Assembly: GCA_023457875.1 (NCBI GenBank)
Contig: JAEXBC010000398.1
Coordinates: forward strand, 1-5,752
Reading direction: 5' to 3'
Length of the DNA stretch: 5,752 nucleotides
Source of the DNA: Bacillota bacterium
Lineage (GTDB): Bacteria; Bacillota; Clostridia; Lachnospirales; Cellulosilyticaceae
Part shown: one piece after another, positions 1-5,549 of the stretch
Layout of the letters: each line of letters starts with the position of its first letter
Position numbering within the stretch: position 1 is the first letter of the stretch
Translations under genes and position numbers: made by a program
Notes under the pieces: model-generated
Databases searched by the model: none
What the model was told of the DNA's origin: nothing
Seen by the model: only the letters and a program-made list of their open reading frames with translations

Positions 1-156
1 ATTATAGGCTTCATCCTCTGTTTTCCCTGCTGCCACCAAATCATTATATTTAGCGATCAGATTACTGATTACCTCTTCCTTTAAATCTGCTGCGGCTTTA
101 GTACGAGGCGCCTCCTCAAATAGCATATCAACCGTTACTCTTAATTTATTAATCAT
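1..156 (-). CDS. Permease-prefix / DUF1700-like protein, N-terminal fragment
   Basis: Only the first 52 codons are in the window; the frame is open to base 1. The start is ATG at 156-154, preceded by GGAGG (163-167) at a 6-nt spacing. The fragment begins MINKLRVTVDMLFEEAPRTK and continues as a charged helical segment with a K-Y-N-D-L core and a G-K-T-E-D-E-A-Y end. This is the look of the N-terminal helical domain (permease prefix domain 1 / DUF1700-like) commonly encoded right after PadR regulators in Firmicutes. In those families the helical domain is followed by membrane helices or a DUF4097-like region, which cannot be seen here. It lies 22 bp downstream of the padR stop with no terminator between, so it is almost certainly co-transcribed with padR and probably the main target of its repression. 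The membrane role is inferred from the family and context, not from visible membrane segments. Confidence 0.8.
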   Translation of the reverse strand, partial: MINKLRVTVDMLFEEAPRTKAAADLKEEVISNLIAKYNDLVAAGKTEDEAYN

Positions 157-178
157 GTGCTTCCTCCACTCCCATTTT

Positions 179-499
179 TTAAATTAATTCATCTATTAGC
201 CTTTTGGCATTTTCCCAATCCTGTTTATTCTTTTCATAAGCTATTTTGCCTTGTGGTGTAATCGTATAGTATCTTCTTCTAGCCCCTGTCATCTCATTTC
301 CCCAATAAGACATGATATAGCCTAGCTGTTCTAGTCTTCTAAACGCACTATATAAAGTGGCTTCTTTAAGTTCATAAGCATGGTCTGTTTTATCCAAAAT
401 AATTTTATTAATTTCGTAGCCATAGCTATCTTTAGTTAGAAGTTGCGATAGTATGATGGTATCTGTATGCCCTCTAATCAAATCCGATGCAATAGACAA
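179..499 (-). CDS. PadR-family transcriptional repressor
   Basis: This is a 106-residue winged-helix regulator, the usual size for short PadR proteins (PadR-s2/LmrR-like). It has the family pattern in order: G-H-T-D-T-I-I-L-S (10-18), D-S-Y-G-Y-E-I (24-30), the recognition helix around K-E-A-T-L-Y-S-A-F-R-R-L-E (45-57), then the wing with G-A-R-R-R-Y-Y-T-I-T (72-81) and a C-terminal helix (about 88-106) that in relatives mediates dimerisation. The start is TTG (499-497), supported by AAAGGAG at 508-514 with 8-nt spacing; no ATG fits the domain start as well. It is the first gene of an operon with the permease-prefix gene 22 bp downstream. A sigma-A promoter overlapping a palindrome lies directly upstream, so autorepression relieved by a ligand is likely. 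The ligand cannot be told from sequence. Family assignment is secure; the physiological role is inferred. Confidence 0.93.
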   Translation of the reverse strand: MSIASDLIRGHTDTIILSQLLTKDSYGYEINKIILDKTDHAYELKEATLYSAFRRLEQLGYIMSYWGNEMTGARRRYYTITPQGKIAYEKNKQDWENAKRLIDELI

Positions 500-507
500 T
501 ATCTTTT

Positions 508-514
508 CTCCTTT
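508..514 (-). promoter_or_regulatory. Ribosome binding site deciding the TTG start of padR
   Basis: On the minus strand this reads AAAGGAG, 8 nt before the TTG at 499-497. Strong SD complementarity at normal spacing makes TTG the credible start, and the PadR domain begins within ten residues of it. Confidence 0.8.
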
Positions 515-541
515 CTTAATAATTTATTATTTTATGTATAT

Positions 542-569
542 ATTAAATCAAAGATACCTCGCCTGTCAA
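542..569 (-). promoter_or_regulatory. Sigma-A type promoter of the padR operon
   Basis: On the minus strand a perfect -35 box TTGACA (569-564) is followed after 16 nt by TTTAAT (547-542), one mismatch from the -10 consensus TATAAT. Transcription would start near 535, giving a leader of about 35 nt before the TTG start. The -35 box lies in the centre of the inverted repeat at 550-578 and the spacer holds one of its arms, so a bound repressor would block polymerase directly. Confidence 0.75.
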
Positions 570-578
570 GGTATCTTT
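550..578. promoter_or_regulatory. Candidate PadR operator (perfect inverted repeat)
   Basis: AAAGATACCT (550-559) and AGGTATCTTT (569-578) are perfect 10-bp inverted arms separated by 9 nt. The centre-to-centre distance is 19 bp, about two helical turns, which suits a dimeric winged-helix protein. The palindrome covers the -35 box and most of the -35/-10 spacer of the padR promoter. It is not followed by a U-tract on the minus strand, so it does not read as a terminator. The exact sequence differs from the ATGT/ACAT operator described for some PadR/LmrR proteins; assignment to this PadR rests on position and symmetry. Confidence 0.7.
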
Positions 579-593
579 ATAAAAATAGTATAC

Positions 594-637
594 AAAAAAG
601 AAACATACCTTTAGCCACGCTAAAAATATGCTTCTTT
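594..637 (-). terminator. Rho-independent terminator of the DHH phosphoesterase gene
   Basis: On the minus strand the hairpin begins 2 nt after the TAG stop at 642-640. Arms 637-619 and 615-597 can pair over 19 positions (16 Watson-Crick and 3 G-U in RNA) around a GTG loop (618-616), and the descending arm runs into a T tract at 599-594. It insulates the padR promoter, which starts about 25 bp further on, from read-through. Downstream on the plus strand there is no U-tract, so it is directional. Confidence 0.85.
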
Positions 638-639
638 AA

Positions 640-2133
640 CTACTTTATCTCTTGATAATTTTTTTCAAACAGTCGTTTTTCTATAATATAAATATCTGTC
701 CTATCTTCTTCATTAACGGCTAGATAATCTCCCACCTTACCATATTTATATTTGCTTGAATCTGTCTTTGTAAAGATTTTTACTGCCTTTTCTATAGGTC
801 TTGCAAAAATATTGTTTTTCTTCTTTAAGATACATAACTTAGTATGTGGCTTAAGATGAATAACCTGCTGATTGTCTTGCCTTTTAATTCTAGGAAAATA
901 CTTCACCTGTACATTAAAGTCATCTTGGGTTGCATGATATTTGTCGAAAAAGTTTTTTTCATCTATCAGCGTAACTGCCCCTTCTGGATCTATAATCAGA
1001 TAATCCTTTTTTTGTGCTCGCTTTTCAATATCTTCTTCTAAACACCTAATGACAATCTGGGTATTGTCAGGCAAAAGCTCACCTAACTTAACATATCCCA
1101 TAGATGAGGCAATGGCCTCATAATGTTTCATAGACTCTATATGCACATCCTGATTGATATCCTCTATCACTTCAAAGGACTGATAATATTCTGTAAGCTT
1201 TCTTAAAAAATACTCATCATAACTTAGATAGGCATTTTGAAGATCGAATTTCTTTTTACTTATAAAACCAGCAGCACGGTCAATATGCCCACCGCCAGTT
1301 CCAATATCACTTGCAATAAAAGCTGCTAATTCATTCGCCATAACCTCTTTGACACAGCTTCTGACAGAGAATTTCAAGCCTTCACTGGCTTCGTTATAGA
1401 CGATGCATACATTCACACAATCCACTTGTAGGGCAAAATCACTGATGAGTCCTAAAATATTAGGATCACACTCTTGAGCCTTTACCATAACATATTTATT
1501 CGTGGCATTATAAGAATGTCTAATGAGTGCCATACCTGCTATTTCTAGTTCCCTAAGGGTTAATATTGAATTTCTAAGCTTCTTTAGAAGCTGCTTATCA
1601 TAAGCTAAACTATCTGTCATATCTTTATCTAAGGCATTATGAACTTCTATAAACGCACTACTATCTATAAATAATCCATAATATAAGGCTGTAGAAATAT
1701 CTAGGTGCTCACTTATATCAAAACCTTCTTCCATAAGTAAATTCCATACCACAGTACATGCACTTGCCAAATCACTTCTCACTTCTTGCCGCTCAATTAC
1801 TGGAACCTCTTGAATATGGTGATCAATGATGGCTACCTCCTTGGCTTCAAAGCGTCTAACATTTCCTGCTCCATATTGGCAGTCTACAGTAATTAAAAGT
1901 CCATCCACCTTCAGTTCTTCTACATATTCAATAGGAATCTGTAGTTCATTCACCAAGAGCATAATGTTAGGCTTTGAAATGATAAGGTTGCCACTATAAA
2001 TAAGTCTTACCTCTTTACCTTTGCTTTTGAAAAATCTATAAAGGGCGTATCCTGCAGAAATGCTATCAGGATCTGGATTATCATGACATTGAATAACTAT
2101 CTTTTCAAAACACATTAACTCAGAAAGCTTCAT
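640..2133 (-). CDS. DHH/DHHA1-family phosphoesterase with duplicated C-terminal extension
   Basis: This 497-residue protein carries the full metal-dependent phosphoesterase set: motif I H17-D-N-P-D21-P-D23-S, motif II D84 in V-D-C, motif III D104-H105-H106, motif IV D157 in F-I-D-S-S, and the DHHA1 substrate-binding motif G-T-G-G-G-H at 278-283. The family includes NrnA-like nanoRNases, pAp phosphatases and c-di-AMP or pApA hydrolases; which substrate applies cannot be decided. There are no membrane segments or PAS/GGDEF parts, so it is not GdpP, and it should be cytoplasmic. Ordinary NrnA proteins stop near 320-340 residues. This one continues with about 165 more, apparently two degenerate copies of one module (see repeats). 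The start is taken as ATG 2133-2131 because AAGGAG lies 7 nt upstream; an in-frame ATG at 2154 would add 7 residues but lacks an SD. It stands alone between two terminators, with no convincing promoter boxes seen in 2134-2315. Confidence 0.9.
   Translation of the reverse strand: MKLSELMCFEKIVIQCHDNPDPDSISAGYALYRFFKSKGKEVRLIYSGNLIISKPNIMLLVNELQIPIEYVEELKVDGLLITVDCQYGAGNVRRFEAKEVAIIDHHIQEVPVIERQEVRSDLASACTVVWNLLMEEGFDISEHLDISTALYYGLFIDSSAFIEVHNALDKDMTDSLAYDKQLLKKLRNSILTLRELEIAGMALIRHSYNATNKYVMVKAQECDPNILGLISDFALQVDCVNVCIVYNEASEGLKFSVRSCVKEVMANELAAFIASDIGTGGGHIDRAAGFISKKKFDLQNAYLSYDEYFLRKLTEYYQSFEVIEDINQDVHIESMKHYEAIASSMGYVKLGELLPDNTQIVIRCLEEDIEKRAQKKDYLIIDPEGAVTLIDEKNFFDKYHATQDDFNVQVKYFPRIKRQDNQQVIHLKPHTKLCILKKKNNIFARPIEKAVKIFTKTDSSKYKYGKVGDYLAVNEEDRTDIYIIEKRLFEKNYQEIK
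652..855 (-). repeat. DHH protein C-terminal module, copy 2 (PGDYG-like)
   Basis: This encodes residues about 427-494. It begins L-K-P-H-T-K-L-C-I-L, contains a G-K-V-G-D-Y-L-A-V core (465-473) and ends D-I-Y-I-I-E-K-R-L-F-E-K-N-Y. The G-D-Y-L then I-Y-x-I-E then F-x-x-x-Y pattern resembles the small PGDYG-type domain; that name is from memory of the family pattern and is tentative. Confidence 0.45.
931..1077 (-). repeat. DHH protein C-terminal module, copy 1 (protein-level repeat)
   Basis: This encodes residues about 353-401. It begins L-L-P-D-N-T-Q-I-V-I and ends D-Y-L-I-I-D, then L-I-D-E-K-N-F-F-D-K-Y-H-A. It lines up by eye with copy 2 (residues about 427-494): the opening L-x-P-x-(N)T, the D-Y-L core and the I-(D/E)-(E)-K-x-(L/F)-F-(D/E)-K-x-Y ending correspond. 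The copies are far diverged, with no DNA-level identity. This copy lacks the Gly before D-Y-L that copy 2 has. Confidence 0.45.
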
Positions 2134-2140
2134 TGCTTTT

Positions 2141-2146
2141 CTCCTT
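2141..2146 (-). promoter_or_regulatory. Ribosome binding site fixing the DHH gene start
   Basis: On the minus strand this reads AAGGAG, 7 nt before ATG 2133-2131. It lies inside the longer reading frame that begins at 2154, so the longer start is unlikely; the sequence upstream of 2154 is AT-rich without purine-rich SD character. Confidence 0.75.
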
Positions 2147-2154
2147 ATACTCAT

Positions 2155-2315
2155 TTAATCTAATCGTCTATTAAAAGCTTAGCTTATCCGCTTTAAGATT
2201 ACAAATAAAACCTATCAAAATTTATCACAAAATATTCTGATAGGTTTTTGCTTTTCATTATGAGGTCTGACTAATATTTATAAAACTTATGTTGTTTATC
2301 ACCAAAAACAAATCC
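2155..2315. other. Intergenic region between the vWA lipoprotein and DHH genes
   Basis: This 161-bp AT-rich gap holds the terminator-like inverted repeat at 2207-2248 and no ORF of note. A minus-strand TTGATA at 2218-2213 (5 of 6 matches to a -35 box) is present, but the hexamers 16-17 nt downstream (TTAAAG, TAAAGC) are poor -10 boxes. The DHH promoter is therefore unresolved: it may be weak, or the gene may depend on read-through from the lipoprotein gene. Confidence 0.5.
2207..2248 (-). terminator. Terminator-like inverted repeat after the vWA lipoprotein gene
   Basis: Perfect 11-bp arms AAAACCTATCA (2207-2217) and TGATAGGTTTT (2238-2248) enclose a 20-nt AT-rich loop. On the minus strand the second arm ends in TTTT followed by ATTTG, and it lies 68 nt past the lipoprotein stop. 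The large loop and short, interrupted T tract make it weaker than the other two terminators in the window. A regulatory palindrome upstream of the DHH gene is the alternative reading. Confidence 0.6.
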
Positions 2316-3965
2316 TTAATCAAGATTTTTTGTAAGCTTTTTAGTTTCATAAACCATATCCATAAATTCTTGTTTATAAGGGTCATCGCCCATATAGGTA
2401 GCTACGCGCTTTAGCACATTGTCATAGGAAGCGTCCTTCTTATATTTTGAATCTCTAAGTAGCATACCATACTCAGCAACAGCACTTGCAAACCCTATAT
2501 TGCTATTGTTCTCATTCTTCTGTGGTTTAAACATACAAAATAATAATTTACTTTCTTCTTCGTCTGGCTCTTTGTAGCGCAGTTTAACTAGGCCATATTC
2601 TTCGCCTTTGAGGATATCTGTATCCTCATAATAATTTTGCTTTTCCTCTCTATTGGCATCTACGGTTTGTATTTCATATAGGGCTGTTACATGATGACCT
2701 GCACCTATTTCTCCTGCATCTACTGCATCATTATCAAAATCTTCCTTTGCTAAGACTCTATTCTCATAACCTATTAGCCTATAGCTTTCCACCTTGCTAG
2801 GATTGAATTCAACTTGAATTTTCACATCTTTAGCAATCGCATACAGAGTGCCATACATTTCTTCTCCTAATACCTTTTGAGCTTCATCTAGGCTATCAAT
2901 ATAGGCATAATTTCCATTGCCTTTATCTGCCAGGGTTTCCATCATGTCGTCCTTGTAATTACCCATTCCAAAGCCTAGAGTGGTTAAAAATATCCCTTTT
3001 TTTGCCTTCTTAGTAATAATTGCTTCTAACTCCTCTAAGCTTGAAGGTCCTACATTAAAGTCCCCATCTGTTGCAATGATTACTCGATTATTACCGCCCT
3101 CAATAAAATGAGACTCTGCAAGCTGATATGCTCTTTCTATTCCCTCTGCTCCTGCAGTGGAACCTCCTGCTGCTAGACGTCTAAAGGCATCCTTTATTGC
3201 TCTTTCGTCATTTCCTTCTGCACCATCTAAAACCACACCTGATGAACCTGCATAAACTACGATAGATACGGTATCACTGGCCTTTAGATTGCTTGTGAGA
3301 ATAGAAAAAGATTCTTTTAATAAGGGTAATTTATTCTCCTCATTCATAGAACCAGATACATCGATTAAGAATACTAAATTGCTAGGTGGAATCTCTTCTG
3401 GTAATAAAGTCTTACCCTTAAGACCTACTAATAATAGTTGATGCGCTTCGTTCCAAGGACAAGGCATCATTTCCTCTGTAATGCTAAAGGGAACATCCCC
3501 CTTTGGATTAGGATAATCATAGTTAAAGTAATTAATGAGCTCTTCTATTCTAACTGCGTCAGCTACTGGCAAAGTACCTTGGTTAATAAATCTTCTTACA
3601 TTTGCATAGGAAGCTGTATCCACATCAATTGAAAAAGTAGACACTTCATTTTCTTTGGTATTCATAAAATCATTTTCAATAAGCTCACTATAACTTTCAC
3701 TATTTGGCTCGCCCTGCCCAGTTATACGCTTCTGGGTGTATTGCTCTTCATCTGTGTATATACCTTCTTCTTCATAGGTTGGCCCCATTGCCGTTGTTGA
3801 CTGATCCATCGCCTCGGGTGCAGGTTCCTCAGTAGCTTCTACCATATTCTCACGGGCTACGAAGCCAGTGTCCTTGCTCATTGAGGCACCACCACAGCCA
3901 GTCAATAAACTACTTGTCATCATTATACTCATCAATATCCCCATATATCTTTTATTCCATTTCAT
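2316..3965 (-). CDS. YfbK-like von Willebrand factor A lipoprotein
   Basis: This 549-residue predicted lipoprotein is close in length to YfbK-type proteins. The N-terminus has K2, K5-R6, a hydrophobic stretch (8-21) and lipobox L21-T-G-C24, so the mature protein should be anchored on the outer face of the membrane. A flexible E/A/P/T-rich linker (about 25-85) follows. Residues about 90-190 match the YfbK N-terminal region (D-V-D-T-A-S-Y-A-N-V-R-R, E-E-L-I-N-Y-F). The vWA domain (about 195-370) has an intact metal-ion-dependent adhesion site: D202-V-S204-G-S206, T270 in G-G-S-T, and D300 in A-T-D-G-D. The rest fits the YfbK C-terminal region. Start ATG 3965 is chosen because GGAGG lies 9 nt upstream; ATG 3986 would put the SD inside the gene. 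The ligand is unknown; binding of an extracytoplasmic protein partner through the metal site is inferred. It appears monocistronic, without an adjacent MoxR ATPase. Confidence 0.92.
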   Translation of the reverse strand: MKWNKRYMGILMSIMMTSSLLTGCGGASMSKDTGFVARENMVEATEEPAPEAMDQSTTAMGPTYEEEGIYTDEEQYTQKRITGQGEPNSESYSELIENDFMNTKENEVSTFSIDVDTASYANVRRFINQGTLPVADAVRIEELINYFNYDYPNPKGDVPFSITEEMMPCPWNEAHQLLLVGLKGKTLLPEEIPPSNLVFLIDVSGSMNEENKLPLLKESFSILTSNLKASDTVSIVVYAGSSGVVLDGAEGNDERAIKDAFRRLAAGGSTAGAEGIERAYQLAESHFIEGGNNRVIIATDGDFNVGPSSLEELEAIITKKAKKGIFLTTLGFGMGNYKDDMMETLADKGNGNYAYIDSLDEAQKVLGEEMYGTLYAIAKDVKIQVEFNPSKVESYRLIGYENRVLAKEDFDNDAVDAGEIGAGHHVTALYEIQTVDANREEKQNYYEDTDILKGEEYGLVKLRYKEPDEEESKLLFCMFKPQKNENNSNIGFASAVAEYGMLLRDSKYKKDASYDNVLKRVATYMGDDPYKQEFMDMVYETKKLTKNLD

Positions 3966-3974
3966 TTTTATCAT

Positions 3975-3979
3975 CCTCC
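3975..3979 (-). promoter_or_regulatory. Ribosome binding site fixing the vWA lipoprotein start
   Basis: On the minus strand this reads GGAGG, 9 nt before ATG 3965-3963. It overlaps the reading frame of the upstream ATG at 3986, which has no SD of its own; the shorter start also gives a textbook lipoprotein signal beginning M-K-W-N-K-R. Confidence 0.75.
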
Positions 3980-4038
3980 ATAACATGTATTTATTATTAT
4001 GACGTTGGATAATAAAAAAAGTTCCACACTTAGCAGAA

Positions 4039-4052
4039 TAATTTTAAAATTA
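4039..4052. repeat. 14-bp perfect AT palindrome in the divergent promoter region
   Basis: TAATTTTAAAATTA is self-complementary, and an overlapping pair AATAATT (4037-4043) / AATTATT (4052-4058) adds a second symmetry. It covers the putative -10 box of the lipoprotein gene. It could be a regulator site, but pure A/T palindromes arise easily in this composition. Confidence 0.3.
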
Positions 4053-4068
4053 ATTATTTAGATGGCAT
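4041..4068 (-). promoter_or_regulatory. Possible promoter of the vWA lipoprotein gene
   Basis: On the minus strand ATGCCA (4068-4063, 4 of 6 matches to TTGACA) is followed after 16 nt by TAAAAT (4046-4041, one mismatch to TATAAT). Transcription would start near 4034, leaving a leader of about 70 nt. The -35 is weak and the region is so AT-rich that chance -10 boxes are common, so this is the best candidate rather than a firm call. Confidence 0.35.
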
Positions 4069-4139
4069 GATGATAAATAAAGTCATAGGTAATGCCTGCA
4101 TCTGTTATTTTCTTAGCTGTCTAAAATACCAAAAAATAT

Positions 4140-4168
4140 TTGCATCTATAGTAACATTTGACTATAAT
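4140..4168 (+). promoter_or_regulatory. Promoter of the threonine dehydratase gene
   Basis: A perfect -10 box TATAAT (4163-4168) sits 17 nt after TTGCAT (4140-4145, 3 of 6 matches to the -35 consensus). Transcription would begin near 4175 and give a leader of about 53 nt. A second, overlapping option uses TTGACT (4158-4163) as a -35 box, but the hexamers 16-18 nt downstream of it are poor. The short leader leaves no room for a T-box or riboswitch. Confidence 0.55.
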
Positions 4169-4227
4169 AGACATATTATATTATTTAATATTTCTACATA
4201 TTCTATTTTATATTGGAGGTATGATTT

Positions 4228-5448
4228 ATGCCACTTGATTCATCTCAGTTTAACTTAAATAATGTACTTGCAGCAAAAGAACGTATTCAATCTACTTGTA
4301 CTCATACAGACTTAATTTATAGCTATGAGCTCAGTCATGAATATAATAACGAGGTTTACCTAAAACCTGAGAATTTGCAGGTTACAGGTTCTTTTAAAAT
4401 TCGTGGCGCGTTAAATAAAGTGAAGACCCTTTCTGACGAAGAGAAAAAAAGAGGACTGATTGCTTCCTCAGCTGGTAACCATGCTCAAGGTGTTGCTTAT
4501 TCTGGTCATACTCTAGGAATTGACGCAACCATTGTTATGCCAAAGACAACTCCTCTTATTAAAATTCAAGCCACTAAAAATTGGGGTGCCAACGTTGTCC
4601 TTGCAGGTGACGTTTATGATGAAGCTTATGAAGAAGCAAAACGCTTAGCCAAAGAAAAAGGATACACCTTTGTTCATCCTTTTAACGACTATGAGGTAAT
4701 GGCAGGACAAGGCACGATTGCCCTTGAAATTTTAGAGGATATGCCCGACACAGATGTCATCTTAATACCTGTGGGTGGCGGTGGATTGATTAGCGGTATG
4801 GCAGTAGCTGCTAAGGCAATCAATCCAAATATTAAAATTATTGGTGTGGAATCAACAAGCGCAATGGCTATGAAGGAATCCATAGATGCAGGTTTTGCTG
4901 TATCTTTAAAGAGTGTAGATAGTATTGCTGACGGTGCAGCCGTTAAACGTGTGGGTAATTTAGCCTTTGACATCGTTAAAGATTATGTGGATGACATTAT
5001 TACCTTAGATGAACAAGACTTAATTGAAGCCATCTTCTTATTAGTTGAAAAACATAAAATCGTAGCAGAAGCAACAGGAGCCCTTTCTATTGCTGCACTG
5101 AAAAAGCTTAATATGACAGGAAAAAAAGTGGTATCTGTTATTAGTGGTGGAAATATTGATGTGCTTACAATGTCATCACTACTTGACCGTGGACTTTATT
5201 CTCGCGGTAGACTATTCTGCTTCTCAGTTAAACTCAAAGACACCCCTGGTCAGTTGGTGAAGGTTGCAGAAATTCTTGCTGATGTAGGTGCTAACGTTGT
5301 AAAACTAGATCATAACCAATTTAAAGCACTAGATCGTTTGCGTCATGTCGCTTTGGAAATCACAGTAGAAACCAATGGACATGATCACATTAAAGAAGTA
5401 AAAGCTGCCTTAAATAAACAGGGATATGATATTGAAGTGATTTACTAA
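4228..5448 (+). CDS. ilvA: Threonine ammonia-lyase (threonine dehydratase) with ACT domain
   Basis: This 406-residue PLP enzyme deaminates L-threonine to 2-oxobutanoate and ammonia, the first step towards isoleucine or, in fermenters, towards propionate. Visible parts: the PLP lysine K57 in S-F-K-I-R-G; the substrate loop S-S-A-G-N-H (80-85); the phosphate-binding glycine loop G-G-G-G-L (183-187); S-G-G-N (306-309); and a C-terminal ACT domain (about 330-403, K-D-T-P-G-Q-L ... A-N-V-V). Length and the single ACT domain fit the approximately 400-residue IlvA/TdcB-like class common in Gram-positives rather than the 514-residue E. coli IlvA with two ACT-like units. The ACT domain suggests amino-acid feedback control; whether isoleucine or valine acts cannot be told. 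ATG 4228 follows GGAGG (4215-4219) by 8 nt. It has its own promoter and terminator and no ilv neighbours in the window. A biosynthetic versus catabolic (tdcB-like) role is undecided, so the symbol is provisional. Confidence 0.93.
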   Translation: MPLDSSQFNLNNVLAAKERIQSTCTHTDLIYSYELSHEYNNEVYLKPENLQVTGSFKIRGALNKVKTLSDEEKKRGLIASSAGNHAQGVAYSGHTLGIDATIVMPKTTPLIKIQATKNWGANVVLAGDVYDEAYEEAKRLAKEKGYTFVHPFNDYEVMAGQGTIALEILEDMPDTDVILIPVGGGGLISGMAVAAKAINPNIKIIGVESTSAMAMKESIDAGFAVSLKSVDSIADGAAVKRVGNLAFDIVKDYVDDIITLDEQDLIEAIFLLVEKHKIVAEATGALSIAALKKLNMTGKKVVSVISGGNIDVLTMSSLLDRGLYSRGRLFCFSVKLKDTPGQLVKVAEILADVGANVVKLDHNQFKALDRLRHVALEITVETNGHDHIKEVKAALNKQGYDIEVIY

Positions 5449-5488
5449 AATCTTTGGTTAACTGATACGAAATAGGTTGCCAATCCAT

Positions 5489-5532
5489 AAAAAAGCTCTT
5501 TATCAACTCAAGTGTTGATAAAGAGCTTTTTT
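5489..5532. terminator. Bidirectional rho-independent terminator
   Basis: Arms AAAAAAGCTCTTTATCAAC (5489-5507) and its exact reverse complement (5514-5532) form a perfect 19-bp stem with a 6-nt loop TCAAGT. T runs end the stem on both strands, so it can stop the threonine dehydratase transcript (stop 5448) and the convergent gene ending at 5550, whose stop lies 17 bp away. Confidence 0.93.
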
Positions 5533-5549
5533 CTATTTCACTTCTATGC

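Noticed and set aside
550..578. Reading the inverted repeat upstream of padR as a terminator
   Set aside because: There is no T tract following it on the minus strand, and a consensus promoter is embedded in it; the DHH gene already has a better terminator at 594-637.
467..655. 62-codon plus-strand frame upstream of padR
   Set aside because: It overlaps the start of padR, its promoter, the terminator and the DHH stop on the other strand, has no SD and a low-complexity F/Y/N/K translation; a shadow frame.
844..1041. 65-codon plus-strand frame inside the DHH gene
   Set aside because: It is antisense to a well-supported coding region, lacks an SD, and its hydrophobic translation simply mirrors the codons of the other strand.
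3438..3632. 64-codon plus-strand frame inside the lipoprotein gene
   Set aside because: It is antisense to the conserved N-terminal region of the vWA protein, with no SD or family resemblance.
4173..4191. ATATTA-N7-TAATAT inverted repeat just after the threonine dehydratase promoter
   Set aside because: Six A/T-only base pairs are expected by chance in this composition.
4069..4227. T-box, CodY or riboswitch leader for the threonine dehydratase gene
   Set aside because: The predicted leader is only about 53 nt, no T-box TGGxACCGCG-like element or terminator/antiterminator pair is present, and no 15-bp CodY consensus is seen near the promoter.
4067..4258. 63-codon plus-strand frame in front of the threonine dehydratase gene
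   Set aside because: It runs through the promoter and SD and overlaps the first 10 codons of the gene out of frame; no SD; the composition is that of AT-rich non-coding DNA. A leader peptide was considered, but there is no run of Ile/Thr/Val codons before an attenuator hairpin.
4689..4973. 94-codon minus-strand frame inside the threonine dehydratase gene
   Set aside because: It is antisense to the PLP enzyme core; the A/P/I-rich translation reflects the complementary codons.
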